A stretch of 64,000 nt of DNA. Source: Inia geoffrensis (lineage: Eukaryota > Chordata > Mammalia > Artiodactyla > Iniidae). A model generated the notes under the pieces. It saw only the letters and a list, made by a program, of their open reading frames with translations. It was not told the origin of the DNA and searched no databases. Shown here piece after piece: positions 13,089 through 23,560 of the stretch; position 1 is the first letter of the stretch; every line of letters starts with the position of its first letter. The stretch lies in contig CM070901.1 in assembly GCA_036417435.1 (NCBI GenBank), positions 166,490,044-166,554,043 on the forward strand. The letters run 5' to 3'. The position numbers were made by a program, and so were the translations under genes.

Positions 13089-13450
13089 CCATTTCTTGGG
13101 AGAATGAACCAAAGCCATAGGTGCCATGCCCTGGAAGCCCTGTCGTGAATCCTGGCCTCATCCTTTGCTGTCCAGGTGATTTTGAGCACATTTATTCCTT
13201 TCTCTGAGGCTCTGTTTCCTCAGCTGGAACATGAGACTAACTAATGATAAAATAGACTGTATGGGATCAAATCGTGGCTCCATCCGTCCTGAGCCAAACT
13301 TGGGTAGATCAGTTAACCTCTCTGAGACCCAGCCTCCTTGTCTAAGTGATTGGATTCTTGTGAGAATTGAGTTAATTTACCTAAAGCTCTTGGAAGAGTC
13401 CTTGGCGTGCGGGGAGTGCTAGTTTATGATCATTGTTATGATTATTAGTA
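12920..13450 (+). mobile_element. Cluster of three MIR fragments around a CA repeat
   Basis: Three sense MIR copies follow each other at about 12920-13034, 13110-13245 and 13255-13450. Each is recognised by the CCTCAGTTTCCTC-type core, and the last also by GGTAGATCAGTTAACCTCTC. The microsatellite at 13043-13084 lies between the first two. Confidence 0.65.
13043..13084. repeat. (CA)n microsatellite
   Basis: A nearly pure run of about 20 CA units lies between two MIR fragments. It is likely polymorphic and can form Z-DNA. Its reading frames (Val-Cys or His-Thr repeats) are not genes. Confidence 0.95.
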
Positions 13451-13830
13451 TTGCGTTTGCGGGGAGAAAGCACTGAGAGAAAATGGGGAACAGGGCGGGG
13501 CGGAGGGCGCTCCCTGAGCAGGAAAGGAAAGAGCCCTGAGCCTGCGTCTGCCACGTGTGGCCCTGGGGGTCGGGGCGGGGTGGGCTGGGGACACCCTTCC
13601 TTGCTGCCCTCCTTCCGCACCCCGCCCCGCTGAGGAGTGCCCACCTCCGGCAGGCTTTGTGGTCACACCAAGCCTGTCCCTCAGCAGGTCTAAGCCCCTG
13701 GCAGCAGCGCTCTTTGACGCTAAAAATAGATTATTCCACAAAAAAACCCAGAGAGAGCTCGTTTTAGGAGCCCAAACGGGCTACAGCTTGGGGTTTTCTT
13801 GCTTCCTCTGAGGGGCCTGGGACTCTGAGG
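13450..13830. promoter_or_regulatory. Candidate upstream regulatory element
   Basis: A GC-rich patch at 13450-13650 is followed by repeat-free sequence with an exact RUNX motif TGTGGT (13658-13663) and a perfect MEF2-type site CTAAAAATAG (13720-13729). It is about 6.8 kb upstream of the P1 start codon. The motifs are seen; enhancer function is inferred. Confidence 0.35.
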
Positions 13831-15538
13831 GAGGAAGCACGTCAGGGGCCAGTCTTTCCAGGTCTCAAAGGAGCACAGGAGAGGCCTCTGAGCTGACTGG
13901 CGGCTCGGGAGGGATGCACTCTGGCCGGTGACCAGTCTTGCAGCCTGGGACTCGGGTTCAGGTGGCCCTCGACTAGGATCGGCCTTCCGAACCCAGGAGA
14001 GTCAGCGTTGCTGGAAGCAGAGCCTCGGCGGGACTGGGTGTGGGAGGGCAGGAAGCTGCTGGGGGCACCAAGGACCCTGGGAGAGTTGTGAGTCAGCCAC
14101 ATGCCCCCTCCTACCACCACCTCTGCCCTGCATGCACGACACGCTCACCCCGCACACGCTGCCGTCCGGGCTCTCAGACCGTCAGCCACAAAACAGCAAC
14201 AGAGGAAGAGCTTACCCCAGCCAGCTGCCTACCTGTGTTCTTCCCAGGGGTTCCCTCCTCACCTGCCCACCCTGGGGGAAGAGAGGGGCTTTTGATCTTC
14301 CCCATCTTACAGGTGAGGGCAGCGAGGTGGGGACAGGACATCGCGCGGCCAGGAAGAGCCAGAGCTGGGACCTGAGGGCGCTCTCCCGACTCCAAGGCCC
14401 CAGCATGTCAATCTCCCTAGAGGGGACTTGAGGGAGAAAAGGGAAGTCAAGGGGTGCCCTGGGGATGGCTGGGTGTGGCGGCAGCCGACCTGCAGTTGAC
14501 TCCCTCTTATCACACCTGCGACTGCCCGTGAGGCCCTTTGCCTCTGCGAGCCTCAGTTTCCCCAGCTGTAAAAATAGAAGAATTTCTGCTCTGTCTGCCT
14601 GGGATGTTTGTGTGCAGGTGGCAGTGGGATGGGCGAGCATGTGGATCATTATTTTAAGCAGCGGGGAAGCTCTGGCCAGAGAGAGAGGCAACAAGTCCAT
14701 TTGGGGGGCAGCTGGGTAGAACCCAGCCTGTGTTCTTCCCCTGCAGGGGGCTCTGTTTACTCTTCCACCCACCTCTACCTGCCTATTTGACAGAGGGCTT
14801 ACGGCTGAAATGTATCCGAATCCAAACGTGTACTGATGGTGGAATTTCAGGCAGGAAGAAAGGCCACGAGTGGAGCTAACAGGGTCCCTGGTAAAGCAGG
14901 TGCTGAGAGTAAAGATTGTTGCAAGATTGTCCTCAATGCCACCAAGCCTATGGGAGCTACACAGAGATGGCAGCGTGGGGTCCAGCAAAGGGAGTGCCTG
15001 GAGAAGGGGGCTGAGGCAGGAAGGGGGAGGAGAGGGAGGGGTTTGGTTCTGAAGGGGGCACCGTGAGCAGTTTTTTGAAACAAACAGCAGGAAAGAGAGG
15101 GGTGGGGCGAGGAGGAGAGAAGCCCAGAAAGCAGGTGGAGGGCAGGCTGGGTTTGATCCTGCTTCCTCCATCCACAAACAGGGTGCCCTTGGGCAGGTCT
15201 CCTCACCTCTCTGACTGCCCCTGGAAATGGCAGGAAGACCAGTATGCATGGCTGGCTGTCCTGAGAACCCACCATTGGAGACCCTGTGTATACAGCTCTT
15301 GGCATGTGCATCCCACCTGGTACCTTCTTAGCTAATGATCCTTGGCTTGGCGTGTGTATCCTGGCCCCTGGGTGGGCTGCGTGCTTGCAGACCTCATCCT
15401 CTGCCCTGAGCTCCCGATAGAGCAGGGGGTGGAGCTGGCTGGGGGGATAAGGGGAGATGGGGGAAGAGACATCTTGATGTCTCTGTGCTGAGCCCTGAAG
15501 GTAGAGCCCCCCCTCCCCTGCTTCTCTGCCCTATTCCC

Positions 15539-15822
15539 CCCGCCCACCCCCTAACCCCCACACCCCCACCCCCCACACCACCCACACCCCACACCCCCCA
15601 CACCCACACCCACACCCCCCACACCCACACCCACACCCCCACACCCCACACACCACACCCACACACACCCCCACACCCCACACCCACACACCCACACCCA
15701 CACCCCCACACACCCCACACCCCACACCCCACACACCCACACACCCCCACTCCCCACACCGCACACCCCACACACCCACCCACCCCCCACACACACACAC
15801 ACCCCACCCCCACCCCCGGGGA
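15539..15822. repeat. C-rich (CACACCC)n-type minisatellite
   Basis: About 280 bp consist almost only of C and A on the + strand, built from variable CACACCC, CACCC and CCCCCACAC units. The complement is an unbroken series of G3-G6 runs separated by short T/TGT spacers, ideal for G-quadruplexes. The 139-, 105- and 162-codon frames across it are artefacts. Confidence 0.95.
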
Positions 15823-15829
15823 AGCTTGC

Positions 15830-17400
15830 AGTAGATATCAAATATCATTCCAGTACCTTCCTTGGGCCCAGTGCTGTGATTGGCTGGTTGAAAGCCAGGA
15901 TTTGAACTCTAAGACCAGTCCCCACCTCAAATCTGCTGCCTGTTTTGTCCAAGCTGGCTGTGCTGACTCCTAGAAGCTAAAACTCGGGATTAATTCCTGT
16001 GATTAGGCGTTTCCTCATCAGAAAAGTGAAGAGAGCCACATCTATCCCGCAGGTTGTTGGGAGGGTCCAACGGGTTCAGGAGTTGCCATCTTTGTAACCT
16101 GTGAGGTTCATCGACAGGCCCGGCAGCCAAGGCTCATAATCCCCCAGCCACAGTCACCCAGGGTTGTAGTGGAAATATCAGCTCTGCACACAGGTTAAGA
16201 AAATGGATTTCATCACCATTCACAGTAGGTGTTTTCTTAACTGACCCCAATGTAAATGGCCCATGGGGTTCACTGATACTTCTGGTGTATTATGCCAGTG
16301 GATGCCCTTGGCCAGCAGATCCCTTGCTGGTATCCACACCTTCTGGCCCCACCAGCCCACTGAGCTGTCAACTTGCCAAACATCTGTTGGGTTTGTTCCC
16401 AAACCCGTTCATTCCAGTGGGTTTCCATGGTTACAGAACTCCATTGAATATCGTGCCAGTGTTGGGCCACTTTGCCCTCAGACCCATCTACTCCCTCCCC
16501 TCTTTGGCTCTATAATGCAGAGGTCTGATTCCACTATGTCAGCCGGCTCCAGCTCCATTTGACTGGTGGAAGGCACTAGAAGGAGATGGAAGGACGGCAG
16601 GAAGAGAGGTTGCTTTATTCTTCGTCTCAGGGGCCCTCCATGGCAGCTGAGTCTCCTCTGCGGCTCCAGCAAATGCAAGACTGGCCATCATGCTCCTGCT
16701 TCCACTGGGGACCCTAGCGACAACACTCCTCCTTGTGTCCCTCTTGCAGAATGGTGGCAGTGGCTTCCTGCTGTGGCTACTCTTGGGGCTCCTCCCCACC
16801 TCAGTTTGGCTTCTCAGCTCTTCCATCACCTGGGTTGCCAATAATCTCTGAACTAACTTCCTTCCCTCGGTGTCCATCACTCAAAGTGGCTTCTGTTTTT
16901 CTAATTGGACCCTCACTAGTGGCGATGTGATGTTGTTCTTGGTATGATGCAAAACAGGGGTGTCTGTCTCTATGAAAACTTTCCAAGGTTGAACACCTTG
17001 GAAAGACTCGGTGAAGGCAAGTTGCTAAAAAATAAACTGAATCGGGTATGGGTGAAACGTAAAAGATTGGGCGAAGGAGCCAGGTCTAGATGCTACGGGG
17101 TGCTAATTGCTTTGTAAGCATCTTTACATTTGCATTCCATTTTAAAGAGGACAAATTTGGAAATTGTAGGAGACGCCTTCTGGGCTGGTTTGAGACAGAA
17201 GAACAAGAGGGAGGCCATTTATAAGTTCAAAGGTAAAATAAAGGAACATTACTATTTTTTTAATGACTTCCTTCTTCAACCAAAATTTTGGATTAGCCTG
17301 ATCTAATGATTCAGAGGCTTCTAAGGTATCGGATTTTTTTTTTCCAGTGGAGAACAAGAGGACACCTGACTGCCCACAGCATGCCGAAAGGGTGCATGGT
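15830..17400. other. Intergenic DNA, unresolved old repeats
   Basis: Sequence at 16250-16930 has the style of an old LTR or L1 internal fragment (GGTGGCAGTGGCTTCCTGCTG, TCTAATTGGACCCTCACTAG), but I cannot assign it. The open frames carry no known domain. Confidence 0.4.
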
Positions 17401-17404
17401 CAGA

Positions 17405-17640
17405 AGTGGCAGGAAAGGGAATCTCAGGAACTGGGCACCTACAATGTGCCAGGCACACCCACAATATTTGTTTTCATTTAATCCTCTTTGCAATTTTGAG
17501 CAGTGGGTCCTGCTGTTGGCCCCACCTCACAGGCGAGGGAGCAGGCTCAGAAGAAAAAAGCTTTTTGCCCACAATCTCACAGCTCATAGGAACAAAGTCA
17601 GGCTTCAGGAAGGTTCTTTCTGCTTCCCCAGGCAGCCTCC
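17405..17640 (-). mobile_element. MIR SINE
   Basis: CACCTACAATGTGCCAGGCAC, TTCATTTAATCCTC and CCACCTCACAGGCGAGGGAG give the complement of MIR. Confidence 0.7.
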
Positions 17641-17944
17641 AGGAGTTTGAGCAAAGTCTGGCACATGCCTCTGAAGAGGCACATGGAGATTATAAGCCTC
17701 TTGAGGGAAAAACCAAACTTGTCACCCAGTAAGCATTTGCCACATGGTCCCAGGAAGGCAGTAAGCCACCTACTGCACAGAAGTGCCCCTGGGCCCCCTT
17801 CCTGGGCCTGAACTCAGCTTCCCAGGGAGGGGGAGTCCCTCAGAGTGACCAAATTATAGATGTTATGGGGGGCCCACTCTTGTGTGTGGAAAAAACAGCC
17901 AAGTGCGTAGGGGGGTACGTTAGAAACTAGAGGTGCTGTCGGCA

Positions 17945-18065
17945 GAGTGGAAACAACTCCTGGGCTGGGAAACAGGGGCCCGGGTTCCACTGACTCACGG
18001 GTGAGGTAGGGTGAGTCTCTGCCCCTCTGCGGGCCTCAGTTTCCACTTCTATTAAAGGGGGTCTT
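17945..18065 (+). mobile_element. MIR SINE fragment
   Basis: GGGCCCGGGTTCCACTGAC followed by CTGCGGGCCTCAGTTTCC is the first half of a sense MIR. Confidence 0.6.
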
Positions 18066-18392
18066 TCCAGTTGTGTTCATCTCTGATCTATTTCACAACG
18101 TGGCAGACTCTAAAACGCTCCAACTTTAGTCAGGAAGCCAAGGCCCCTTGGCAGGCTCTACTTGGGCCGCTGACCGCCCCTCCTTCCCCCCCCACCCCCC
18201 GCCCTGGCCCTACTCGGGCCAGGCCAGCTGATGAGTTCCCAGAAGGGGCAGTCTATCCTCCTATGTGACTGTGATGGTTCTTTTCCTGCACTTACTCATA
18301 ACAGAGCCCAAATTACATCACGGAGCCTCAGACAAGGAAACCAACCTTCATGGTGCCCTGACCCAGTTGCCTGTCTCTTCGAGAAGTGTGTT

Positions 18393-18510
18393 GTCCCCAT
18401 ACTACAGGAAAGGAAACTGAGGCCCTGAGAAGGCAAGTGACTTGGCCCATAGTCTTGCTGCTGGGATCCAGCAGAGCTGGACTGGAACTTGAATCTGACT
18501 CCAGAGCCCT
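18393..18510 (-). mobile_element. MIR SINE fragment
   Basis: ACAGGAAAGGAAACTGAGGC, GGCAAGTGACTTGGCCCATAG and GAATCTGACTCCAGAGCCC are the complement of the MIR core and head. Confidence 0.65.
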
Positions 18511-18894
18511 GTGGCTTTCATCGTAAACCTGCTTCCTCTCTGGACAAATTAGAACCTCTACCCCCATCCCCTGCCCCCACCAACTTGCCAGTCAGGAAGA
18601 GGAGACTGAGCCTTCATGAGGACCCAGATGAGGCACAGACAACGAATTTCCTAGGGCATCCTGCTCCCAGGTGACCCAGTGAGGCTGGGGGCAGAAGCAA
18701 GTCTCCCTGGGACGTTGGACGAGCCCCTCCTCCCCCGGATGCCCCTTCTGCTCCGTGTTAGCTTACAGAGAGTGAGTTCGAGGCTGGTGCCGGGGCCTGG
18801 CCCCAAGCATGGGCTTCCTGGGAGAGGCCAGGTGGTGGTGCCCAGTCTGCAGAGGACTCTTGGAAACCTTGGGATTTAGCTTAGAGGATATGCT

Positions 18895-19055
18895 GCAGAG
18901 CTCTGTGGTGTCATGGCTGAGGCCCAGGCTGCTGAGCCAGAGGCTGACATTCTAATTCCACTCAGAATACTGTGTGGCCTTGCACAAGCTGACTTCAGTA
19001 TTCTGGGCCTCAGTGGTCTGGCCCATGAAATGGGAGAGTAGAACTTACGAGGGAA
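18895..19055 (+). mobile_element. MIR SINE fragment
   Basis: GTGTCATGGCTGAGGCCC, AATACTGTGTGGCCTTGCAC and CCTCAGTGGTCTGGCCCATG form a diverged MIR. Confidence 0.5.
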
Positions 19056-19699
19056 ATAGTAAAATCGCCAACCTCCCCCACAACGCCTGACCTGGCTTCT
19101 GGGAACACGGAAGTGTGGCGTTGAATCATCCTCTGTGTCTTTCCTACTTTGGAGTCTCCCTGGGAATGGAAGCATCCAAAAAGGGGCTGACAAATGGCAC
19201 TGGGGGGAGCGGGGTGTGGGAGAGCAAGAGGAAAGACCCAGAAGCAGGAAAGCCCAGGCACATTACGCTGGAACAGAGAACCCTACGGAGATGCACAGGT
19301 GGGCAAAATGAGCAAAGGGCCTTGAATGACTGGCGCAGGCCTCAGAACCCGAGCTCTGCACAGGGCCCCTATGCAAGGCCATGCCACCGGCTTTCCCTAG
19401 GAGGACCCTTCTGAAGGCAGACAGGCCTTGGCGTGAGCGCCGGTGGCATCCCTTCATGGGTTTCCCTTTGTACTTAATCCCAACTCCCCTAAAATCCCCC
19501 TGAAGTGCTACCCAGCCACACATGTGGACGCCTCTCCCCAGCTGCAGTGGTGGACGATGACAGCGTGAGAGCGACACGCAGCCCAGGGTGGGGGGCCTGG
19601 AGGGGATCCGGGCTCCCGGCGCCCAGTGCGGGGCCTGCAGGGCTCCCGGCTGCCCAGGCCAACACTGGCCTTAATTAAAAAGGGGTCTCCCACAGGATA

Positions 19700-20020
19700 C
19701 AAACCGCCCCCCCAACGCCACTCCCTCTCCAGTTCTGCTTCTGGGCCACGTGCTGAGGCCAGCTCCACAAATAAAAGCCATCCCTTTTTGTTCTCTCTTT
19801 CTCTTTCTTTCTTCTTCTCCTTCTTTTTTTTTTTCTAAAAAGAGAGAGAGGCAGCCACAAGATCTTCTAAGAGGCTGTGACATCACGGCCCAGGTGACCG
19901 CCGCCCAGCCAATGCGCCAAGGCCGCGAGCTGACTTCTTGCATCCTGTGAGCTGAGGTCGGGTTGACACCGTGAAGGCCTGGTCCCTCAACCACAGAACC
20001 ACAAGGCCAGGCCCTCAGCC
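19700..20020 (+). promoter_or_regulatory. RUNX3: RUNX3 distal promoter P1 region
   Basis: About 0.5-0.85 kb upstream of the P1 start codon lies a repeat-free block with promoter-like elements in order: an ATAAAAG TATA-like run near 19771, a homopyrimidine tract at about 19785-19842, a CRE/AP-1-like TGACATCA at 19878-19885, a CCAAT box at 19909-19913 and the tandem RUNX motif at 19989-20003. It is not CpG-rich, unlike P2, which fits the known contrast between the two RUNX promoters. The exact transcription start cannot be read from sequence; the family pattern places it near the tandem RUNX motif. Confidence 0.75.
19989..20003 (+). promoter_or_regulatory. Tandem RUNX-binding sites in P1 leader/promoter
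   Basis: The sequence AACCACAGAACCACA contains two exact RUNX sites (complement TGTGGTT) spaced 8 bp apart. From memory, the same paired motif occurs at the start of the P1 leaders of RUNX2 and RUNX1, where auto- and cross-regulation by RUNX proteins has been reported. The motif and spacing are seen directly; autoregulation here is inferred from the paralogues. Confidence 0.8.
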
Positions 20021-20551
20021 GCCTTCAGTGCCCTGCGCAGGAGCTGGTTGGCTCCCCGTTCTCCCACCCCCGGGCCGCCCTCGCACCCACTGAGCTGAGC
20101 TCTGCCGGGGGGCGAGCCTCATTCATTCATTCCTGTGGCGCTTGATACTGGGCTGGCTCTGCTCTCACTGCCCTGCGACTCCTGCCCTGGCTGCCAAAGG
20201 CCCCTTCCCGTCATCTAATGATACACTCTGCATACGCTTCTGTTGAAAATTTGTGGCGAGACATTCCTGTGGGACCTGGAATCCAAATTCTTGGGTACAA
20301 ACAGAAACTTACTTTCCTTGGGGATTTTTTTACTCTCTCGCTCACACACACACTCTCGCGTTCTTTGCTTTTTTCTTTTTCATAGCAGTAGGGGGAATAA
20401 AGGGACAAAACGAAAAAAACAAACAAAAAGCAGCAGCCCCCCCGCCTTTTATTTTCAAAAGTAGCTAGGAAAAAATAAAACAACAGCCAACCAAGTCAAT
20501 CCCAACCCAACTCCCTGAAGGGTTGAAACCTCGCCTTCCTCAGAGCGGGGC
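20004..20551 (+). other. RUNX3: RUNX3 P1 5' leader (probable 5'UTR)
   Basis: This is the unique sequence between the tandem RUNX motif and the P1 start codon. It holds an ATTC triplet repeat near 20121, a pyrimidine-rich middle section with a short CA run at about 20340-20355, and an A-rich section at about 20395-20490. At least one upstream ORF lies within it (20218-20385). I see no splice donor that I would trust, so I treat it as a single leader exon continuous with the P1 coding exon. Confidence 0.6.
20218..20385 (+). other. Upstream ORF in P1 leader (55 codons)
   Basis: An ATG at 20218 opens a 55-codon frame that ends at TAG 20383-20385, 166 bases before the RUNX3 P1 start codon. Its start context is weak to moderate (pyrimidine at -3, A at +4). 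The peptide has no recognised motif. If the transcript starts near the tandem RUNX motif, this ORF would be the first AUG met by scanning ribosomes and could lower P1 isoform output. Translation is inferred only. Confidence 0.4.
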
Positions 20552-20609
20552 ATGGCATCGAACAGCATCTTCGATTCCTTCCCGACCTACTCGCCGACCT
20601 TCATCCGCG
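20552..20609 (+). CDS. RUNX3: RUNX3 coding exon 1, distal promoter (P1) isoform start
   Basis: This short coding exon reads MASNSIFDSFPTYSPTFIR (19 codons) plus one base of a split codon. The peptide matches the N terminus that is specific to P1 isoforms of the Runt-family transcription factor RUNX3; the paralogues RUNX1 and RUNX2 have related MAS-type starts. The start codon has G at -3 and G at +4, a good initiation context. The exon ends CGCG and is followed by a consensus donor GTGAGT at 20610. The leftover G joins AC at 54275 to make GAC (Asp), giving ...[12 protein letters not shown] across the 33.7 kb intron. RUNX3 works in the nucleus as a heterodimer with CBFB, mainly in T and NK cell lineages, sensory neurons and epithelia (family knowledge). 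The exon is intact. It is not a stand-alone gene, and the longer open frame that reads through the donor is intronic. Confidence 0.97.
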
Positions 20610-22689
20610 GTGAGTAATGACCCCCCTTTCGGGTGGGGAGCTGTGGCCAGGCCCCGGACCGCGACCCTCCACCGCCAGCCCTGGCTGCTTTCAAGTGCCC
20701 GGGCTGACTACCTAAATCAGCTGGCTTCTGAAAGCCTGAGGTGGGAAGAGGGCTTGGTGGCCTCCGTGGTCTCCTGCAGTGGAGCATCCTTGTGGACTTT
20801 CATCCTCAGCTGGTGGGGACTGTTCGTGGTGAGCGCCATGGATACCATAAGACCTCAAGACCTCAAAGGCCAGACCTTGGAGGGTCGTGGGATGGAGAGG
20901 ACACGGGGGGGTCCCTGTGACCCGAGGCTTCCTGCCTCACCATCAGGGCTCCTGAGCCCAGCTGCCCCAGCCCCTGGCCCATCCAGAGAGCTCAGACCCT
21001 CTACCTGTGCTCAGGCAGACACTCAGATACTCCGATCCCCCAGAGCCCAGCCAGCTTCTGAGCAGAGCCGTGGAGCAGGCAGGGGCCAAGTCTACACCTT
21101 AGGATCTAGAGACCTTCCCGAGGACTTCTCCTGCAGTGCATTTTCCAAGTAATCCCTGGGGTGAGGGAAGCAGAGGGAGGAAGGAGCTGAACTCGTGCAG
21201 CTCTGCGTGGCCTTGAAACTGGATAGGAGTTGAGGGAGCAGGCCTCGGGAAGGCTTATGGACTTGGTCCCGGGTAGCAGTAAGTGTTTCTGGGTGGTTTC
21301 TGCCTCTATTTGTGGCCTAGAGGAACCCGGAGGTCGGGGTTATGTGCCTCAAAAAGGATAGGGTCCTGGGATCCCCCGCTTGAAACCTCTGATTGAGGCT
21401 AGAACTCGGGAGGAGACTGTTCCTGCCTCTGTCTGGCCCCCCTGCTGCCTTCCTCCCCGCTAGGAGGAGCCCAGAGGGGGCTGTGGCACCTGAGACTGGA
21501 GGTCAAGAGGCCCTGAGTCTGAGTCCCAGCTCAGTGGCGACCTTGCTGAGCGGCCTTAGACAAGTTACTTAACCTCTCTGTGCCCCAAATGGAGGCCCCC
21601 CTGGCTGTGACATTCTGATTGCCTGAGGCTGGGAACGGACTGTGTATGAGGGCAGTGCCTCTGGGTTATACACGGGGATGAGTTCTCCTCCAGGATAGAA
21701 GGACTGAGTGGCATCCAGAGCTCCAGGGTCTGGGGGTCTGGCGTTGCCTTTTCTCAGCTGAGGTGATCAGCTGAGACACAGAAGTCGGTCTGACTGTCCA
21801 TCTGCCCTTCTGCCCATCTGCCTGTCCTGCTGTGGGCTAACACGTGACTCTGCGCCAGTCCTTGGGCAGCCAGCTCTGGGCAGGGACTGAGGCACATTTG
21901 GGTGCCTATTGTCCAGAGGTTTCTGCGAGGGCTTGTCTGAGGGCTGGACCCATTCCTCCTCCCTGGAGAGAAGCTGAGGCAGGCTGTGTGGCCACGTGTG
22001 GGGGCTGAGTGGGGAGAGGCAGGGGCGCTCCCGTCAGACCTGCTTGTGGCTGGTGACCAGCAGCAGCCTGAGGTCTGGGAGCCGAGCGCCATGGGCTCCT
22101 TCCTTCAAGCGGCTCCTATTATAACGCTGTTCCCTTTGTAGTCCTCGGAGCTAATTAAAGGCAGTTCTGTGGCAAGAAAATAAGAGTTTATAAAAACCAT
22201 TTGCTGGGTCTTTGTAATCTGTATTTCTCCCTCCGTGAGCAAGATGGAGAAATGTCGAGTTTAAAACAAAGGAAACTTGGGAGACAGGACTAAAGGGCCA
22301 CCCACCTAGGATGGGCTCCTGATGCCATGGGGCCCGAGAGATGGTAAACGGTGACACAGAGGGAGAGGAAAAGGAGAGCTGGTGGCTTTGGGCCGGCTGT
22401 GTGCACAGAGCAGGCTGATCCCTGGTGGGCAGGGATGCAGATGTGTCTTGTAAGCCAGGGTCCGGGGGAGGCCTCAGGGTCTGGGGTCTGAGGCTTTCCC
22501 TGCAGCTCCGTGTTCTGTCCCCATTGTCTGGCCCCCTCTCTCTTGCCCAGCTCTGTCCCCCACATTCTGCTCACTTCGGGGGATCTGTCTACCAAATTCT
22601 GTCTCTGGAGGCTCAAAGGGCTGCAGCTGCCAATTCTGTCCCCAAAGCGATCTAACCTCTGGGTCCTGCAGTGTTTGGCTACATGCTGT
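20610..22689. other. Intron 1 start, mostly unique
   Basis: Apart from a MIR at 21.5 kb this stretch is free of recognised repeats. The segment 22095-22290 is AT-rich with ATTA/TAAT cores and is listed among the findings as a possible conserved element. Confidence 0.5.
21485..21590 (+). mobile_element. MIR SINE fragment
   Basis: TGAGTCTGAGTCCCAGCTC and TTAGACAAGTTACTTAACCTC match the first half of MIR, 0.9 kb into intron 1. Confidence 0.65.
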
Positions 22690-23045
22690 CCCATGTAGGG
22701 TCCTTAACCTGCCCTGAACCACAGACCTTTCTGGAGTCTCTGGAAGCCTACGGACTCCTCAGAATCGAATTTTTAAACGCATAAAACAAAATACAAAGAA
22801 CTATGAAAAAACCCCAAATCTATGGAAATACAGTTATCCAACTATAAAAAAGCAAGTCTGTGACTCCGTGACCATAGGCCTCTCAGCGGAGATAGTAACA
22901 GCCATAATGCAGCAGGCATGGGCATACATGGTATTTCAAGAGAATCCGTGACAGCCCTGACGAGACTGGAGGATATCTGTGATTTCCATGGGTGACAAAA
23001 TCACTGTGGCAAAAGATGCTAACTTTTAGTTAGAGGCCAGTGAAA
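22690..23045 (+). mobile_element. Old interspersed repeat, family not named, copy A
   Basis: This block shares ordered similarity with 61090-61560: GGACTCCTCAGAATCGAAT, AAACAAAATACAAAGAAC, CCATGGGTGACAAAATCAC and CTAACTTTTAGTTAGAGGCC. It is not coding. A shorter, weaker relative may lie at 4650-4800. Confidence 0.55.
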
Positions 23046-23439
23046 GGAGAGCTGTCACGTGTTTCCTGCCTGAGTTCATGGACCCCCCTGAATGCAGGCC
23101 TAGGGTCCCAGCTCCTCAGCCGGAGGCAGTGGAGCCAGCGGGTCTCAAGACATCACTGCCCCTCGAGACCTTTTAAGGTTGGGTTCTCGATTCCAGAAGT
23201 GCTCTCAGTTCCCTGTGACAGAGAGGTCTGGGGAGAGCGTGAAGAGGCATTTGATTCCCACACGAAGTAGAGGGTGAGGAGGAGACATGAAGAGGGCGAT
23301 GCTTACCCCACAGAGCTGGCAGGCTGATGGCAGAATTCCAGGCACTGAGAGGCCAAAGGGGGCTCCTGGGGTGCCCTGCGCCCTGAGCAATTCACCACCT
23401 TCTCCCATCTCTTCTCCAGGACTCTCCCAGGTAGGAGAA

Positions 23440-23560
23440 GGGGTATGAATATTCTCTTTGACAAATGCGGAAGCTGAGGCCTAATGGCACACTGTGTGAC
23501 TATGGGCGAGTCCCTTCCGGTCTCTGGGCCTCAGTTTCCCCACCTGACAAATGTGGGCAA
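23440..23560 (+). mobile_element. MIR SINE fragment
   Basis: ACTGTGTGACTATGGGCGAG and CTGGGCCTCAGTTTCCCCAC match the MIR core. Confidence 0.55.

Noticed and set aside
15539..15822. CRISPR-like or telomeric array
   Set aside because: Units are short, variable and contiguous with no spacers, and they do not match TTAGGG; this is a nuclear minisatellite.
15394..15973. Cys/Gly/Val-rich and His/Thr/Pro-rich ORFs
   Set aside because: They are translations of the CACACCC minisatellite.
20523..21152. 209-codon ORF across the P1 exon
   Set aside because: It starts before the true ATG, is in a different frame from MASNSIFDSF and continues into intron 1.
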